64,000 bases of DNA, taken from the NCBI RefSeq assembly GCF_025717005.1, contig NZ_JAOVZU010000007.1, positions 62,001 to 126,000 of the forward strand, read 5' to 3'. Position 1 is the stretch's first letter. Every line of letters begins with the position of its first letter. The position numbers were made by a program, and so were the translations under genes. This DNA is from Actinotalea endophytica (GTDB lineage: Bacteria; Actinomycetota; Actinomycetes; Actinomycetales; Cellulomonadaceae). Positions 34,364 through 42,394 of the stretch are shown one piece after another. The notes beneath the pieces were generated by a model that ran no database searches, was not told where the DNA came from, and saw only the letters and a list, made by a program, of their open reading frames with translations.

Positions 34364-36622
34364 TCAGCCTCCCGCCGGCAGGGTGAGGTCCTGCGTGACG
34401 GTCGACCCGGCGGTCACGGTCACGACGGCCGTCGCGACGACCCGCCCGCCGGAGGACAGCGTCACGGAGTACGAGCCGGGCGGCAGCTGGGCGAACGAGT
34501 AGAAGCCGCTCGGGCTGCCGGCGACGGCGGTCGACGTGGTGGTCCAGATCTTCTGGCCGTCGGTGGCCTGCACCTGCACGCCGGCGGTCCCGGTCGGCGG
34601 GCTCCCGGTGCGGACGACGCCCTGCACGGTGCCCCAGGAGGGACGCAGCGTCACCGTCACCGCGGACGCGATCCCGCTGCTGAGGTCGACGGCGACGCTC
34701 TGGTCGGTGTACCCGGGCAGCGACACCATCAGCGTGTACAGGCCCGGCTGCAGACCGGCGAGGGTGAAGGACCCGACCGTGCCGGTGGTCAGCGAGGTGC
34801 CGGTGACCGGGCTCGCACCGCCGGTCGCCGTCACGGTCACGCCACCGAGACCTGCGCCGTCCGGTCCGACGATCCGGCCGGTCACGGTGCCGGCCCCACC
34901 GGTCATCGTGACCGCGACGTCGGTCTTCGACTCCCCGGCGGCGAGGTCGACCACCGCCGTCGCGGGCGTGAAGCCGTCGGCGGTGAACGTCACGACGTAC
35001 GTGCCCGGCGTCGGCAGCCCCGGGATGACGAACGTGCCGACCGAGCCGAGCGTCGGCGTCCCCACCACGATCGGCGTGCCGTCGACGGTCGTGCTGACCA
35101 CGACGCCGCCGAGCGGCCGGCTGCCGTCGGTCACGAGCCCGGAGATCTGCCCTGCCCCGGACGCGAGCGTCACGGTGGGCGCGAACCGGGTCTGCCCGCC
35201 CGTGACCGTCTCGGTGACCGTGGTCGGCTGGTAGCCGGGCGCGGTGAAGCTGAGCTCGTAGGTACCGGGGGCGACCACGTCGGTCAGCGTGTAGGTGCCG
35301 TCCGGTGCGGCGTCGACCGTGCGGGTGAGCGTGGGGTCGTCCCGCGCCCAGGTCGCCCGCGCCACCACGGTGGTGACGACCGGGGTCGTGACGTCGCCGA
35401 CGTCGACCGTCCCGTTGATCACGGCCGGGTCGCCCTCGATCGTCAGGTCCACGCCGTCGGTGACGCTCTGCGACGTGGCGTCCACGGTCGTCGCACCGGC
35501 GTCACCCGGTGCTGCCGGGTACCAGACGGTCTGGTAGCCGTCCGCCCGCACGCTGACCAGGTACGGGCCGGGGAACAGCCCGGCGATCGCGTAGCTGCCG
35601 TCCTCCTGGGTCGCCGCCGAGCCGACCAGCACGAGCCCCGAGGTCGTCCGGCGCCAGGCCTCGACCGTGATCCGGCCGACACCCTGCGCGTCGCTGGCCG
35701 CGGTGACCGTGCCGGCGAGGGTGCCGCCGACACCGGCCGGCAGGGCCCCGTCCCTCGGGACCGCCCCCGCCGGGGCCGCGGCCGCGGCGCCGCCCGCTGC
35801 GGTACCCGTGCCGGCGCCGGTCCCCGCACCGGCCCCGGTGCCCGTCACGACCGTGGCGGCGAAGTAGGACGGCGGGGCGATCTTGGTGTACGGGTCGGCG
35901 CCGAGCACCGTTCGGACGCCGAGCAGGAAGATCGCCGCCCAGACGGCGAGGATCGTGGCCAGCACCAGGGCGGTGAGCAACCCGGGGCTGAGCGCGGGCC
36001 GCTGGCGCAGCACGAGCGCCACCGTCTCGGTCTGCTCCAGCGCGGTCGCCTCGACCTGCAGCGGGCGCTCCCGCTCCGAGCCGACCAGGTGCCTGGGGCC
36101 CTGGACCTGCACGGCGACCGATGCCACGGCACCCGGCTGCAGGCTCACCGTGGACGGCGACAGGGCGACCTGGAGGCTGCGGTCGGCGTCGTTGGCGCGC
36201 AGTGCGACGTCGAGCGGGACGTTCCCACGGTTGCTGACCTGGACCGGGAACGTCGCGCGCCGTCGGGCACGGACCGTGCTCGGCGACGCGGCGAGCGCGA
36301 GCGCGGGCCGTGCCCCGACCACCACGTCGACGTCGTGGTGCACCGCCTCCGTCGCCCCGGACCGGCCGCTCAGCTGCACGGTGATCGGGTGCGTCCCGGC
36401 CGGGAAGCTGCTCGGCAGGTCGAGCCGGACCACGAGCTGCCCGGTGGCGTCCGGGAAGAGCGTGAGCACCGGCGGGCGGGAGGTGGCGTGCTCGATGGGA
36501 AGACCGACGACGTGCGCGCTGATCGCGTCGATCACCGCGCCGGTGTTCACCACGTCCAGCGAGATCTCGCCGGTCCCTCCTGGTGCGACCTCGAGCGTGT
36601 CGACGCCGCTGATCACGCGCAT
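34364..36622 (-). CDS. Single-pass membrane protein with carboxypeptidase-regulatory-like repeats (752 aa), paralogue 1
   Basis: Starts at ATG 36622, 5 bp after the DUF4255 stop; a longer open frame upstream would run through that gene. Two Ig-like domains (about 1-190) are followed by RQRPALSPGLLTAL, a transmembrane helix (about 211-235), an Ala/Gly-rich linker and five to six regulatory-like modules (IAGLFPGPYLVSVRADGYQT, LAGLQPGLYTLMVSLPGYTD). No catalytic residues are seen. Because it is translationally linked to the cap protein gene, it belongs to the injection-system operon and not to a peptidase pathway. Confidence 0.85.
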   Translation of the reverse strand: MRVISGVDTLEVAPGGTGEISLDVVNTGAVIDAISAHVVGLPIEHATSRPPVLTLFPDATGQLVVRLDLPSSFPAGTHPITVQLSGRSGATEAVHHDVDVVVGARPALALAASPSTVRARRRATFPVQVSNRGNVPLDVALRANDADRSLQVALSPSTVSLQPGAVASVAVQVQGPRHLVGSERERPLQVEATALEQTETVALVLRQRPALSPGLLTALVLATILAVWAAIFLLGVRTVLGADPYTKIAPPSYFAATVVTGTGAGAGTGAGTGTAAGGAAAAAPAGAVPRDGALPAGVGGTLAGTVTAASDAQGVGRITVEAWRRTTSGLVLVGSAATQEDGSYAIAGLFPGPYLVSVRADGYQTVWYPAAPGDAGATTVDATSQSVTDGVDLTIEGDPAVINGTVDVGDVTTPVVTTVVARATWARDDPTLTRTVDAAPDGTYTLTDVVAPGTYELSFTAPGYQPTTVTETVTGGQTRFAPTVTLASGAGQISGLVTDGSRPLGGVVVSTTVDGTPIVVGTPTLGSVGTFVIPGLPTPGTYVVTFTADGFTPATAVVDLAAGESKTDVAVTMTGGAGTVTGRIVGPDGAGLGGVTVTATGGASPVTGTSLTTGTVGSFTLAGLQPGLYTLMVSLPGYTDQSVAVDLSSGIASAVTVTLRPSWGTVQGVVRTGSPPTGTAGVQVQATDGQKIWTTTSTAVAGSPSGFYSFAQLPPGSYSVTLSSGGRVVATAVVTVTAGSTVTQDLTLPAGG

Positions 36623-36627
36623 CGTGG

Positions 36628-37197
36628 CTACGCCCCGTCGTGGGACATGGGCGAGGCGCTCCCGGCCACCTCGGTGACGGCGGGCGGGGCGACCTCCCAC
36701 GGGTAGGCGTCGGCGGCGACCGTGACCAGCAGCCGGAAGGACGCCTTGAGGCTGCCGCCGAGCGCCGTCCACAGGTCGCGCGGCCGGTTCGTGTCGTCCG
36801 GGGCGAGGGCGATCTGCACGCTCGACGCGAGCGAGGCCCCGACGTGCTCGGGCGGCAGCGACTGCTGCGTCAGCAGACGGACGAGGACGTCGCCCAGCAG
36901 CTGGTGCTCGTCGCGCACGCTCCCGGCCCACGCACTGACCAGGTAGGACAGCTGCACCATCGGCAGCGGCACACGCCGTTCGACCTTGCCGTCCGCGCCG
37001 ACCCGCGTGGCGGCGGGCCGCGGTGGCATCGGGCTGCGCGACACGTCGTACAGGTAGCAGCTCACCGTGATCCGGTTGACCTGCGCGGCCCAGGTGGACG
37101 ACGGCGCCTCGAAGGAGACGTCACCGACCTCGGGAGGCAGCGGCAGCGTCGCCCGCAGGTAGCTCTCCAGCGCGTCCTCGACGGCAGGGATCAGGAT
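36628..37197 (-). CDS. DUF4255 (Pvc16/Afp16-like) tube-sheath terminator or cap protein, apparent non-ATG start
   Basis: The DUF4255 family caps the distal end of eCIS tubes. Conserved segments are SYLRATLPLPPEVGDVSFEA, PSSTWAAQVNRITVSCYLYD and VQLSYLVSAWAG. The frame has no ATG, GTG or TTG between the upstream in-frame TGA (37320-37318) and a GTG at 37065, and starting at 37065 would delete about 44 conserved residues. The best start is ATC 37197 or CTG 37194, six to nine bases after an AAGGGAG site. The product would be 189 or 188 residues. A sequencing error is the other explanation. It heads the minus-strand operon with the three membrane paralogues. Confidence 0.82.
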   Translation of the reverse strand: MLIPAVEDALESYLRATLPLPPEVGDVSFEAPSSTWAAQVNRITVSCYLYDVSRSPMPPRPAATRVGADGKVERRVPLPMVQLSYLVSAWAGSVRDEHQLLGDVLVRLLTQQSLPPEHVGASLASSVQIALAPDDTNRPRDLWTALGGSLKASFRLLVTVAADAYPWEVAPPAVTEVAGSASPMSHDGA

Positions 37198-37319
37198 GGT
37201 CCGCTCCCTTCTCGTCGCGCGTACGCCGCCCGTGACGGGCGCCGACCAGGCAACCGACCAGGCGACCGACCAGACCCTGAGGGCGTCGTCGATGCTATGG
37301 ACGGGCTCGGATCGGCATC

Positions 37320-37338
37320 ATCGGTAATCACTACCGAT
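37320..37338. promoter_or_regulatory. eCIS operator copy 2: ATCGGTA-N5-TACCGAT
   Basis: The same 7-bp arms and 5-base spacer as at 13390-13408, with a different spacer sequence. It lies 96 bp before the ATPase start and 122 bp before the divergent DUF4255 start. Both copies are followed by GT(T)CGCC and, 22-23 bases later, ACGT. Conservation of arms but not spacer argues for a protein-binding site shared by the two operons. Confidence 0.75.
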
Positions 37339-37434
37339 GTTCGCCGCCGCCCCTCGACCGCACGTCTCGCGCCGGGTCAGACTCGGTCCGGACGAGCCCT
37401 CGGGCCGTTCGTGGCCACAGCGAGGGAGGCCCGG

Positions 37435-39390
37435 GTGCGCGAGCGGCTGGTCGGCCTGGTCAAGGCGGTGCAGGTGGGGGCGGAGCGCCGGCAGGGCGCC
37501 GACCCGATCACGCGCGCCCGCCTCGACGCCGTGCTCGGCGTCCTGGCCGAGGAGCACGTCGGGCACGACCCCGCGGCGCAGGACCGGATGGCCGGGCTGG
37601 CGGACGTGTTCGACCTCGACCCGCAGGCCGTGGACCTGCTGACGGTCGCCGCGGCACCCGACCTCGACCCGAACATCGCCCTGGCCTTCGGGCTGCTGCG
37701 CGGTGGCACCGCACCCGCCCGGGCCTCGGTCGGGCTCGCGCTCGAGCTGGTCGGGCTGCCGACCGCGTCCGGAGCCGGGCACGAGCACCTCGGCGCCGGG
37801 GCGCCGTTGCGCCGGCACGGGCTCGCCGAGCTGGCCCCCGGGCCGTGGCTCGCCAGGGACCTGTGGGTGCCCGACCGGGTGCTCGCCCACCTGGTCGGCG
37901 TGGACCGGATCGACCCGGCACTCGCGCCGGTCGTCGTCGACCCGGTGCCGCTGCCGGAGCTGGACCCGGACGGCTTCGTGGCGGCGGCCGTCGAAGCGGG
38001 GGCGCCACTGGTCTGGATCCGCTCACCGCTCGGCGCGGGTGGCCTCTCGCTCGCCGCGGGCGCGCTGGCTGCCGCCGGGGTCGGCTGCCTCGCGATCGAC
38101 CTGGCCCGGGTGCCGCCCGGAACGCCGCCCGGGCCGCTCGTGGCCCAGGCGCTGCTCGAGGCGGCGCTGCGCGGCGCAGGCGTCGTGGTGGTGCACGCCG
38201 AACGCGTCGCCGAGGGCGATCCGGCCGTGCTGTTCACGGCGCTCGCCGAGTCCGTCGTCCCGGTGCTGGCCGTGGGCGAGAAGCCCTGGCAGCCCGCCTG
38301 GCTGCCGTTCCACCCGCTCGTGGTCGAGGCACCGGCCGTCACGACGGCCCACCGCAGGGCGGTCTGGGACGACCTGCTCGGCGCCGAGGTGGCCGACCAC
38401 GACCTGTCGACGCTCCGGCTCGCACCGGAGTCGATCGCCGATGCTGCGCGGTACGCGACCACCCAGGCCCTCGTCGCCGGCACGGAGGTCTCGTCGGAGG
38501 CGGCGCGGGCCGCGGCGCGCCGGGTCGCCGGGTCCATGACCTCCGGCCCGGCGCAGGCACCGCGGCGCGCGCCGTCGTTCGACGACCTGGTCCTGCCCGA
38601 CCACGCCGCAGCGACCCTGCGGCGCCTGGTGTCCTGGGCGAGCCACCGTGAGGAGGTGCTCGCCGACGGCCGCCTCGTGGACGTCGGCGGCAAGGGGACC
38701 GGCCTCGCGGCGCTGTTCAGCGGGAGCCCCGGCACCGGCAAGACCCTCGCCGCGCACGTCGTCGCCGCCGAGCTGGGGCTGGACCTGTTCCGGGTGGACC
38801 TCGCCTCGATCGTGGACAAGTACATCGGGGAGACCGAGAAGAACCTCGAGCGCGTGTTCCACGAGGCCGAGAGCCTGCACGTGCTGCTCTTCTTCGACGA
38901 GGCGGACGCCCTGTTCGGCAAGCGGTCCGACGTCAAGGACGCCCACGACCGCTACGCGAACCAGGAGGTCGCCTACCTCCTGCAGCGGATGGAGAGCTTC
39001 GACGGGATCACCGTCCTGGCGACCAACCTGCACGGCAACCTCGACCCGGCCTTCAGCCGGCGGATGAGCTTCATCGTCCACTTCCCCGACCCGGACGAGG
39101 CGACCCGTCGACAGCTCTGGCAGGCCCACCTGGACCGGGTCGGGACCGACCCGGCCGACCCCGTGGACGTGGCGCACCTGGCCCGCCAGGTCGAGCTCGC
39201 CGGCGGCGACATCCGCAACATCGTGCTGGCCGCCGCGTACGACGCGATCGCGGCCGGCGAGGTCGTCGGCATGCGCCACGTCCTGGCCGCGCTGGTCGCG
39301 GAGTTCCAGAAGCTCGGGCGACGCGTCCCGGTGGACGGCTTCGCACCGAGCGGCACCCCTTCGGAGAGGAAGTCCGACGATGGCAGCTGA
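37435..39390 (+). CDS. eCIS AAA+ ATPase (Afp15-like)
   Basis: 651 residues from GTG 37435, preceded by GGGAGG; open frame upstream would cross the operator. A helical N-terminal half with a degenerate ATPase-like domain (WIRSPLGAGGLSLAAG, about 200-330) leads to a canonical AAA+ module. Walker A GSPGTGKT is at residues 430-437 and Walker B LLFFDEAD at 484-491, with a sensor-1 asparagine in LATNLHGNLD and an arginine finger candidate in FSRRMSF. The family resembles Cdc48-type ATPases and is thought to help tube/sheath assembly or cargo loading in eCIS. It overlaps the DUF4157 gene by 11 bp, tying it to the cargo. Confidence 0.93.
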   Translation: MRERLVGLVKAVQVGAERRQGADPITRARLDAVLGVLAEEHVGHDPAAQDRMAGLADVFDLDPQAVDLLTVAAAPDLDPNIALAFGLLRGGTAPARASVGLALELVGLPTASGAGHEHLGAGAPLRRHGLAELAPGPWLARDLWVPDRVLAHLVGVDRIDPALAPVVVDPVPLPELDPDGFVAAAVEAGAPLVWIRSPLGAGGLSLAAGALAAAGVGCLAIDLARVPPGTPPGPLVAQALLEAALRGAGVVVVHAERVAEGDPAVLFTALAESVVPVLAVGEKPWQPAWLPFHPLVVEAPAVTTAHRRAVWDDLLGAEVADHDLSTLRLAPESIADAARYATTQALVAGTEVSSEAARAAARRVAGSMTSGPAQAPRRAPSFDDLVLPDHAAATLRRLVSWASHREEVLADGRLVDVGGKGTGLAALFSGSPGTGKTLAAHVVAAELGLDLFRVDLASIVDKYIGETEKNLERVFHEAESLHVLLFFDEADALFGKRSDVKDAHDRYANQEVAYLLQRMESFDGITVLATNLHGNLDPAFSRRMSFIVHFPDPDEATRRQLWQAHLDRVGTDPADPVDVAHLARQVELAGGDIRNIVLAAAYDAIAAGEVVGMRHVLAALVAEFQKLGRRVPVDGFAPSGTPSERKSDDGS

Positions 39391-41551
39391 CAGCGAACGC
39401 CGCAGGGCCCCGCGCACGGCGCCGACTCCGGCGGCCCCGCAGGTCGCGCCCGCGGTGCCGCACCAGGACGCTCCCGGCGAGCTCGCCGTCGCGGTGCCCG
39501 GCGTCGCGGTCGACCTGCGGCGTCGATCGTCGGTGTCCGACCCGCTCGGCGGCACGGCTGCGTCGGCCGACGTGAGCGCGGCCCTCGAGCGGCGCCGGGG
39601 ACGCGGGCGCCCGATCGAGCCCGCCGTCGCCGAGTCGATGGGCAGCGCGATGGACGCGGACTTCAGCGGCGTGCGCGTGCACGACGACGCCGAGGCCGAC
39701 CGGATCGCCCGGTCGGTCCAGGCCACCGCGTTCACCGCCGGCTCGGACATCTACTTCACCCGCGGCACGTACGCTCCGGGCACGCCGAAGGGTGACCACC
39801 TCCTCGGTCACGAGCTCGCGCACACCACCCAGCAGCACGCGCCCTCGGCGGGCTCCGGCCCGGTCATCGGTCGCGCCGACGACCCTGCCGAGGCCGCGGC
39901 CGACGCGATGGCGAGCCGGGCGGTCGCGCGGCTGCAGCGCCAGGCCGCCCGGGTCGGCGGCCCCACGGACGAGGTCACGAACGAGGCGGGCGCCGAGCCG
40001 GCCGCCGCGAGCGCCTCCGGGCGGCCCACACCCCGCGCTGCCGAGGGCGCCGCGGCCGGTCCCGACGCGCTACGACGGCAGACGGCACTGATGGGCACGA
40101 CCACGATCCGCCGCTGGAACCCGTTCAAGAAGGTCTTCGGCCGCAAGAAGAAGAAGTCCAAGGGGAAGGGGACGCCGGTCCCGGTCGGCGTCGCACCGGT
40201 CAGCGTCGGCTCGGTCGCCGCCGCACCGACGACCCCGGCCCCCACCCCGCCCCCGGCGTGGACGTCCGCCTCGACGTCCACCAACCCGACCGCTGCGTCG
40301 TCCGGCCCCAAGGTCGGCGCCAACCGTACGACGCCGCCGCAGGCCCCCGACGCGAACCTCCCGGCGCCGACCGTGGCCCCGGTGCAGCAGCCGACCGACC
40401 CCGTGCAGCAGCCGACCGGTCCGGTGCAGCAGCCGACCGACCCCGTGCAGCAGCCGACCGGTCCGGCGCCCGAGTCGAGTGACTCCGGGACGGGATCCGC
40501 GACGTCCACGAACGCGCCACAGGCGCAGGCGAGCGGGCCCCAGGCGCAGACCGACGCGCAGACCGACGTGCCGACCGAAGAGGTGGCGCAGGAGGCGGCC
40601 GAGGACGCGACGAAGTCCCCGAAGCAGCTCCTCGAGGAAGCGTTCGACCCGCAGACCGCGCCTTCGAGCAACACCGAGGCGAAGGCGCGGATGGACGCGC
40701 TGCGTCCGCTGATCAGCACGTTCGACGGTGCCACCAAGAAGACCATCGCCGCCGATGCGGACCTCATGGCGAAGGGTCGCGCGCACCTCGGCGACCTCTA
40801 CTACATGTCGCTGCTGGCCGCGGTCGACATGTACCGCCAGCGCACCACCACCCAGGGGCAGAAGGTCAACCACCACCTGAGCGGCGCCGAGGCGGACCAG
40901 TTCATCACGACCAACGTCAACGACTACCCGCACATCAAGCCCTTCATCACCGAGGCGAGCGCCGCGGGGAAGAAGGGCGAGGGGTACGTGGCGACGGTCT
41001 CGCCCGAGGACTGGGCGATCGTCTATGCGGCGCAGAACCCGGACGCGACCGCGTCGAGCGAGGCGAGGGTCAACGCGTTCATCGGGAACAAGAACGAGGA
41101 CCGTCCCGCGATGCTGCACGCCGACCGCGGCACACCGAGCACCGCGATCCACGAGAGCATGCACCGCTACTCCGTGCTCAACGTGCTGCGCACGTTCGGC
41201 TCGGGGCTCAACGAGGGCATCACGGAGTTCTTCACCCGGATGCTCACCACGAAGAACGCGACGCCCACCAAGGACGGCGGCCCGGAGCGGGACAACTACC
41301 AGAAGAACGTCACGTTCGTCCGGGCCATGCTCCGGGTGCTCGGCGCGGACCAGGAGTCGCAGGAGACGGTGCTCGCCGAGATCTACTTCAAGGGCGAGGT
41401 GGCCAAGCTCGAGCAGAAGTTCAAGGACTCGTGGAAGGCTGCTGACGCGACGCTCGAGCAGGCGGAGCTCGACTCGAAGTGGTCGGACCTCAAGGCCGCC
41501 CTGTCGGCCCAGGACTGGCCGACCGCCACCGGCCTGCTGCCCCCGGCATGA
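39380..41551 (+). CDS. DUF4157 eCIS cargo protein with a second, C-terminal zincin-like domain
   Basis: 723 residues from ATG 39380 (GGAGAGGAAG upstream). DUF4157, the eCIS-associated metallopeptidase-like domain, spans about residues 78-160, with GHELAHTTQQ and zinc ligands at 144-148. A variable region follows with ARLQR/ALRRQ/TIRR motifs, a polybasic patch (NPFKKVFGRKKKKSKGKG), a Pro linker and four VQQPT(D/G)P repeats. The C-terminal ~300 residues contain a separate zinc site, HESMH (591-595) with LNEGITEFF (Glu 612 and 616), as in gluzincins. The second domain is probably the effector and DUF4157 the loading or processing part; that split is inference. The substrate is unknown. Confidence 0.88.
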   Translation: MAADSERRRAPRTAPTPAAPQVAPAVPHQDAPGELAVAVPGVAVDLRRRSSVSDPLGGTAASADVSAALERRRGRGRPIEPAVAESMGSAMDADFSGVRVHDDAEADRIARSVQATAFTAGSDIYFTRGTYAPGTPKGDHLLGHELAHTTQQHAPSAGSGPVIGRADDPAEAAADAMASRAVARLQRQAARVGGPTDEVTNEAGAEPAAASASGRPTPRAAEGAAAGPDALRRQTALMGTTTIRRWNPFKKVFGRKKKKSKGKGTPVPVGVAPVSVGSVAAAPTTPAPTPPPAWTSASTSTNPTAASSGPKVGANRTTPPQAPDANLPAPTVAPVQQPTDPVQQPTGPVQQPTDPVQQPTGPAPESSDSGTGSATSTNAPQAQASGPQAQTDAQTDVPTEEVAQEAAEDATKSPKQLLEEAFDPQTAPSSNTEAKARMDALRPLISTFDGATKKTIAADADLMAKGRAHLGDLYYMSLLAAVDMYRQRTTTQGQKVNHHLSGAEADQFITTNVNDYPHIKPFITEASAAGKKGEGYVATVSPEDWAIVYAAQNPDATASSEARVNAFIGNKNEDRPAMLHADRGTPSTAIHESMHRYSVLNVLRTFGSGLNEGITEFFTRMLTTKNATPTKDGGPERDNYQKNVTFVRAMLRVLGADQESQETVLAEIYFKGEVAKLEQKFKDSWKAADATLEQAELDSKWSDLKAALSAQDWPTATGLLPPA
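40382..40465 (+). repeat. Four 21-bp repeats coding VQQPT(D/G)P
   Basis: Four tandem 7-codon units alternate VQQPTDP and VQQPTGP inside the cargo gene, forming a flexible proline linker between the N-terminal eCIS region and the C-terminal zincin domain. Unit number is likely to vary between strains. Confidence 0.9.
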
Positions 41552-41570
41552 CGACGTGCAAGGAGACCCG

Positions 41571-41924
41571 ATGACCGGCATGGACGCTCACCGCGACCGC
41601 ATCCTCGCGCTGCTCGGGCTGGCCGACGACCCCGAGCTCCGCGTGGCCGACGCCGTGCCCGCGGCCGAGGACGTCGACGCCGTCGACGCGATCGGGTTCG
41701 ACTGGCCCGGTGAGCAGGCGCACATCACCGTGTACGCGTTCGACGACTACTTCCAGGCGTCCGACGCGCAGGAGCGTCTGCTCGGCTACGCCCGCCTGAC
41801 GGACCTCGACGTGCAGACCACCGTGAACGGCGACCTGCTGCTCTGGGCGGTAGCCCCGAACGCGGACGAGCGGGCTCGCCGGCGCATCGCCGACCTCGCG
41901 AGCGAGTTCGCCGGCGAGGAGTGA
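41571..41924 (+). CDS. Small acidic protein paired with the DUF4157 cargo
   Basis: 117 residues, ATG with AAGGAG seven bases upstream, 19 bp after the cargo stop. I do not recognise a family. It begins MTGMDAHRDRILALLGLADD and is strongly acidic, with a mixed alpha/beta pattern (AHITVYAFDDYFQASDAQER, TTVNGDLLLWAVAPNADERA). Its place right behind a putative toxin-type effector makes an immunity protein or a loading chaperone the main candidates; sequence alone does not decide. Confidence 0.75.
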   Translation: MTGMDAHRDRILALLGLADDPELRVADAVPAAEDVDAVDAIGFDWPGEQAHITVYAFDDYFQASDAQERLLGYARLTDLDVQTTVNGDLLLWAVAPNADERARRRIADLASEFAGEE

Positions 41925-41973
41925 TCCGGCGCGAAGCGATCCGGCCGCTCCGCGCCGCCGGACCCGACGGCGC

Positions 41974-42363
41974 TCAGGTCTCCAGGGTCTTCACGCTGCC
42001 CGCGTTCAGGATCTGGATGACGCCCCCGTACGCGCACGTGCACGTGGCGCCCTGGGTCAGCGCCGGCTGGCCCCCGACCAACGTGGTGGTGGCGCCGCCG
42101 ACCCACGGCGTCGTCGCCGGGATGCACGCCATCGGCGTCAGGACGCCGAGCGCCGCCGTGGTCGCGGCGAGCACCTGAGGGTTCGCCAGGCTCGTGCACA
42201 TCCCGAACGACGGGAGGTTCACCAGCGGCGCCGAGTCGGTGATCACCGCGGCGGGCTTGCCCTCGATGAGCACGCGGGCGACCGGGAGCACGTTCAGCGT
42301 GGCGGGGGCGAGGCCGAAGCTGCACTGCAGCATCGCCGTCGCGGCCGCGGCCGGTCTGCCCAT
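41974..42363 (-). CDS. DUF4280 PAAR-like spike tip protein
   Basis: 129 residues, ATG with GGAAGGA upstream. DUF4280 proteins are PAAR-like tips that sit on the spike trimer. Typical segments are ATAMLQCSFGLAPATLNVLP, CTSLANPQVLAATTAALGVL and PMACIPATTPWV, ending in ALTQGATCTCAYGGVIQIL with clustered cysteines that may bind metal. It is encoded away from the spike gene, on the opposite strand and next to the cargo operon, so the tip may be exchanged together with the cargo. Confidence 0.9.
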   Translation of the reverse strand: MGRPAAAATAMLQCSFGLAPATLNVLPVARVLIEGKPAAVITDSAPLVNLPSFGMCTSLANPQVLAATTAALGVLTPMACIPATTPWVGGATTTLVGGQPALTQGATCTCAYGGVIQILNAGSVKTLET

Positions 42364-42394
42364 CTGTCGGTCCTTCCGTCGCGGTGCCGGGCCG

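Noticed and set aside
25763-36622. Carboxypeptidases
   Set aside because: Only the regulatory-like beta modules occur. No zinc-binding HxxE...H peptidase domain is present in any of the three proteins.
36640-37434. N-terminal extension of the ATPase upstream of GTG 37435
   Set aside because: It would run antisense to the DUF4255 gene and through the palindrome, and the extension is low complexity. A good ribosome site precedes GTG 37435.
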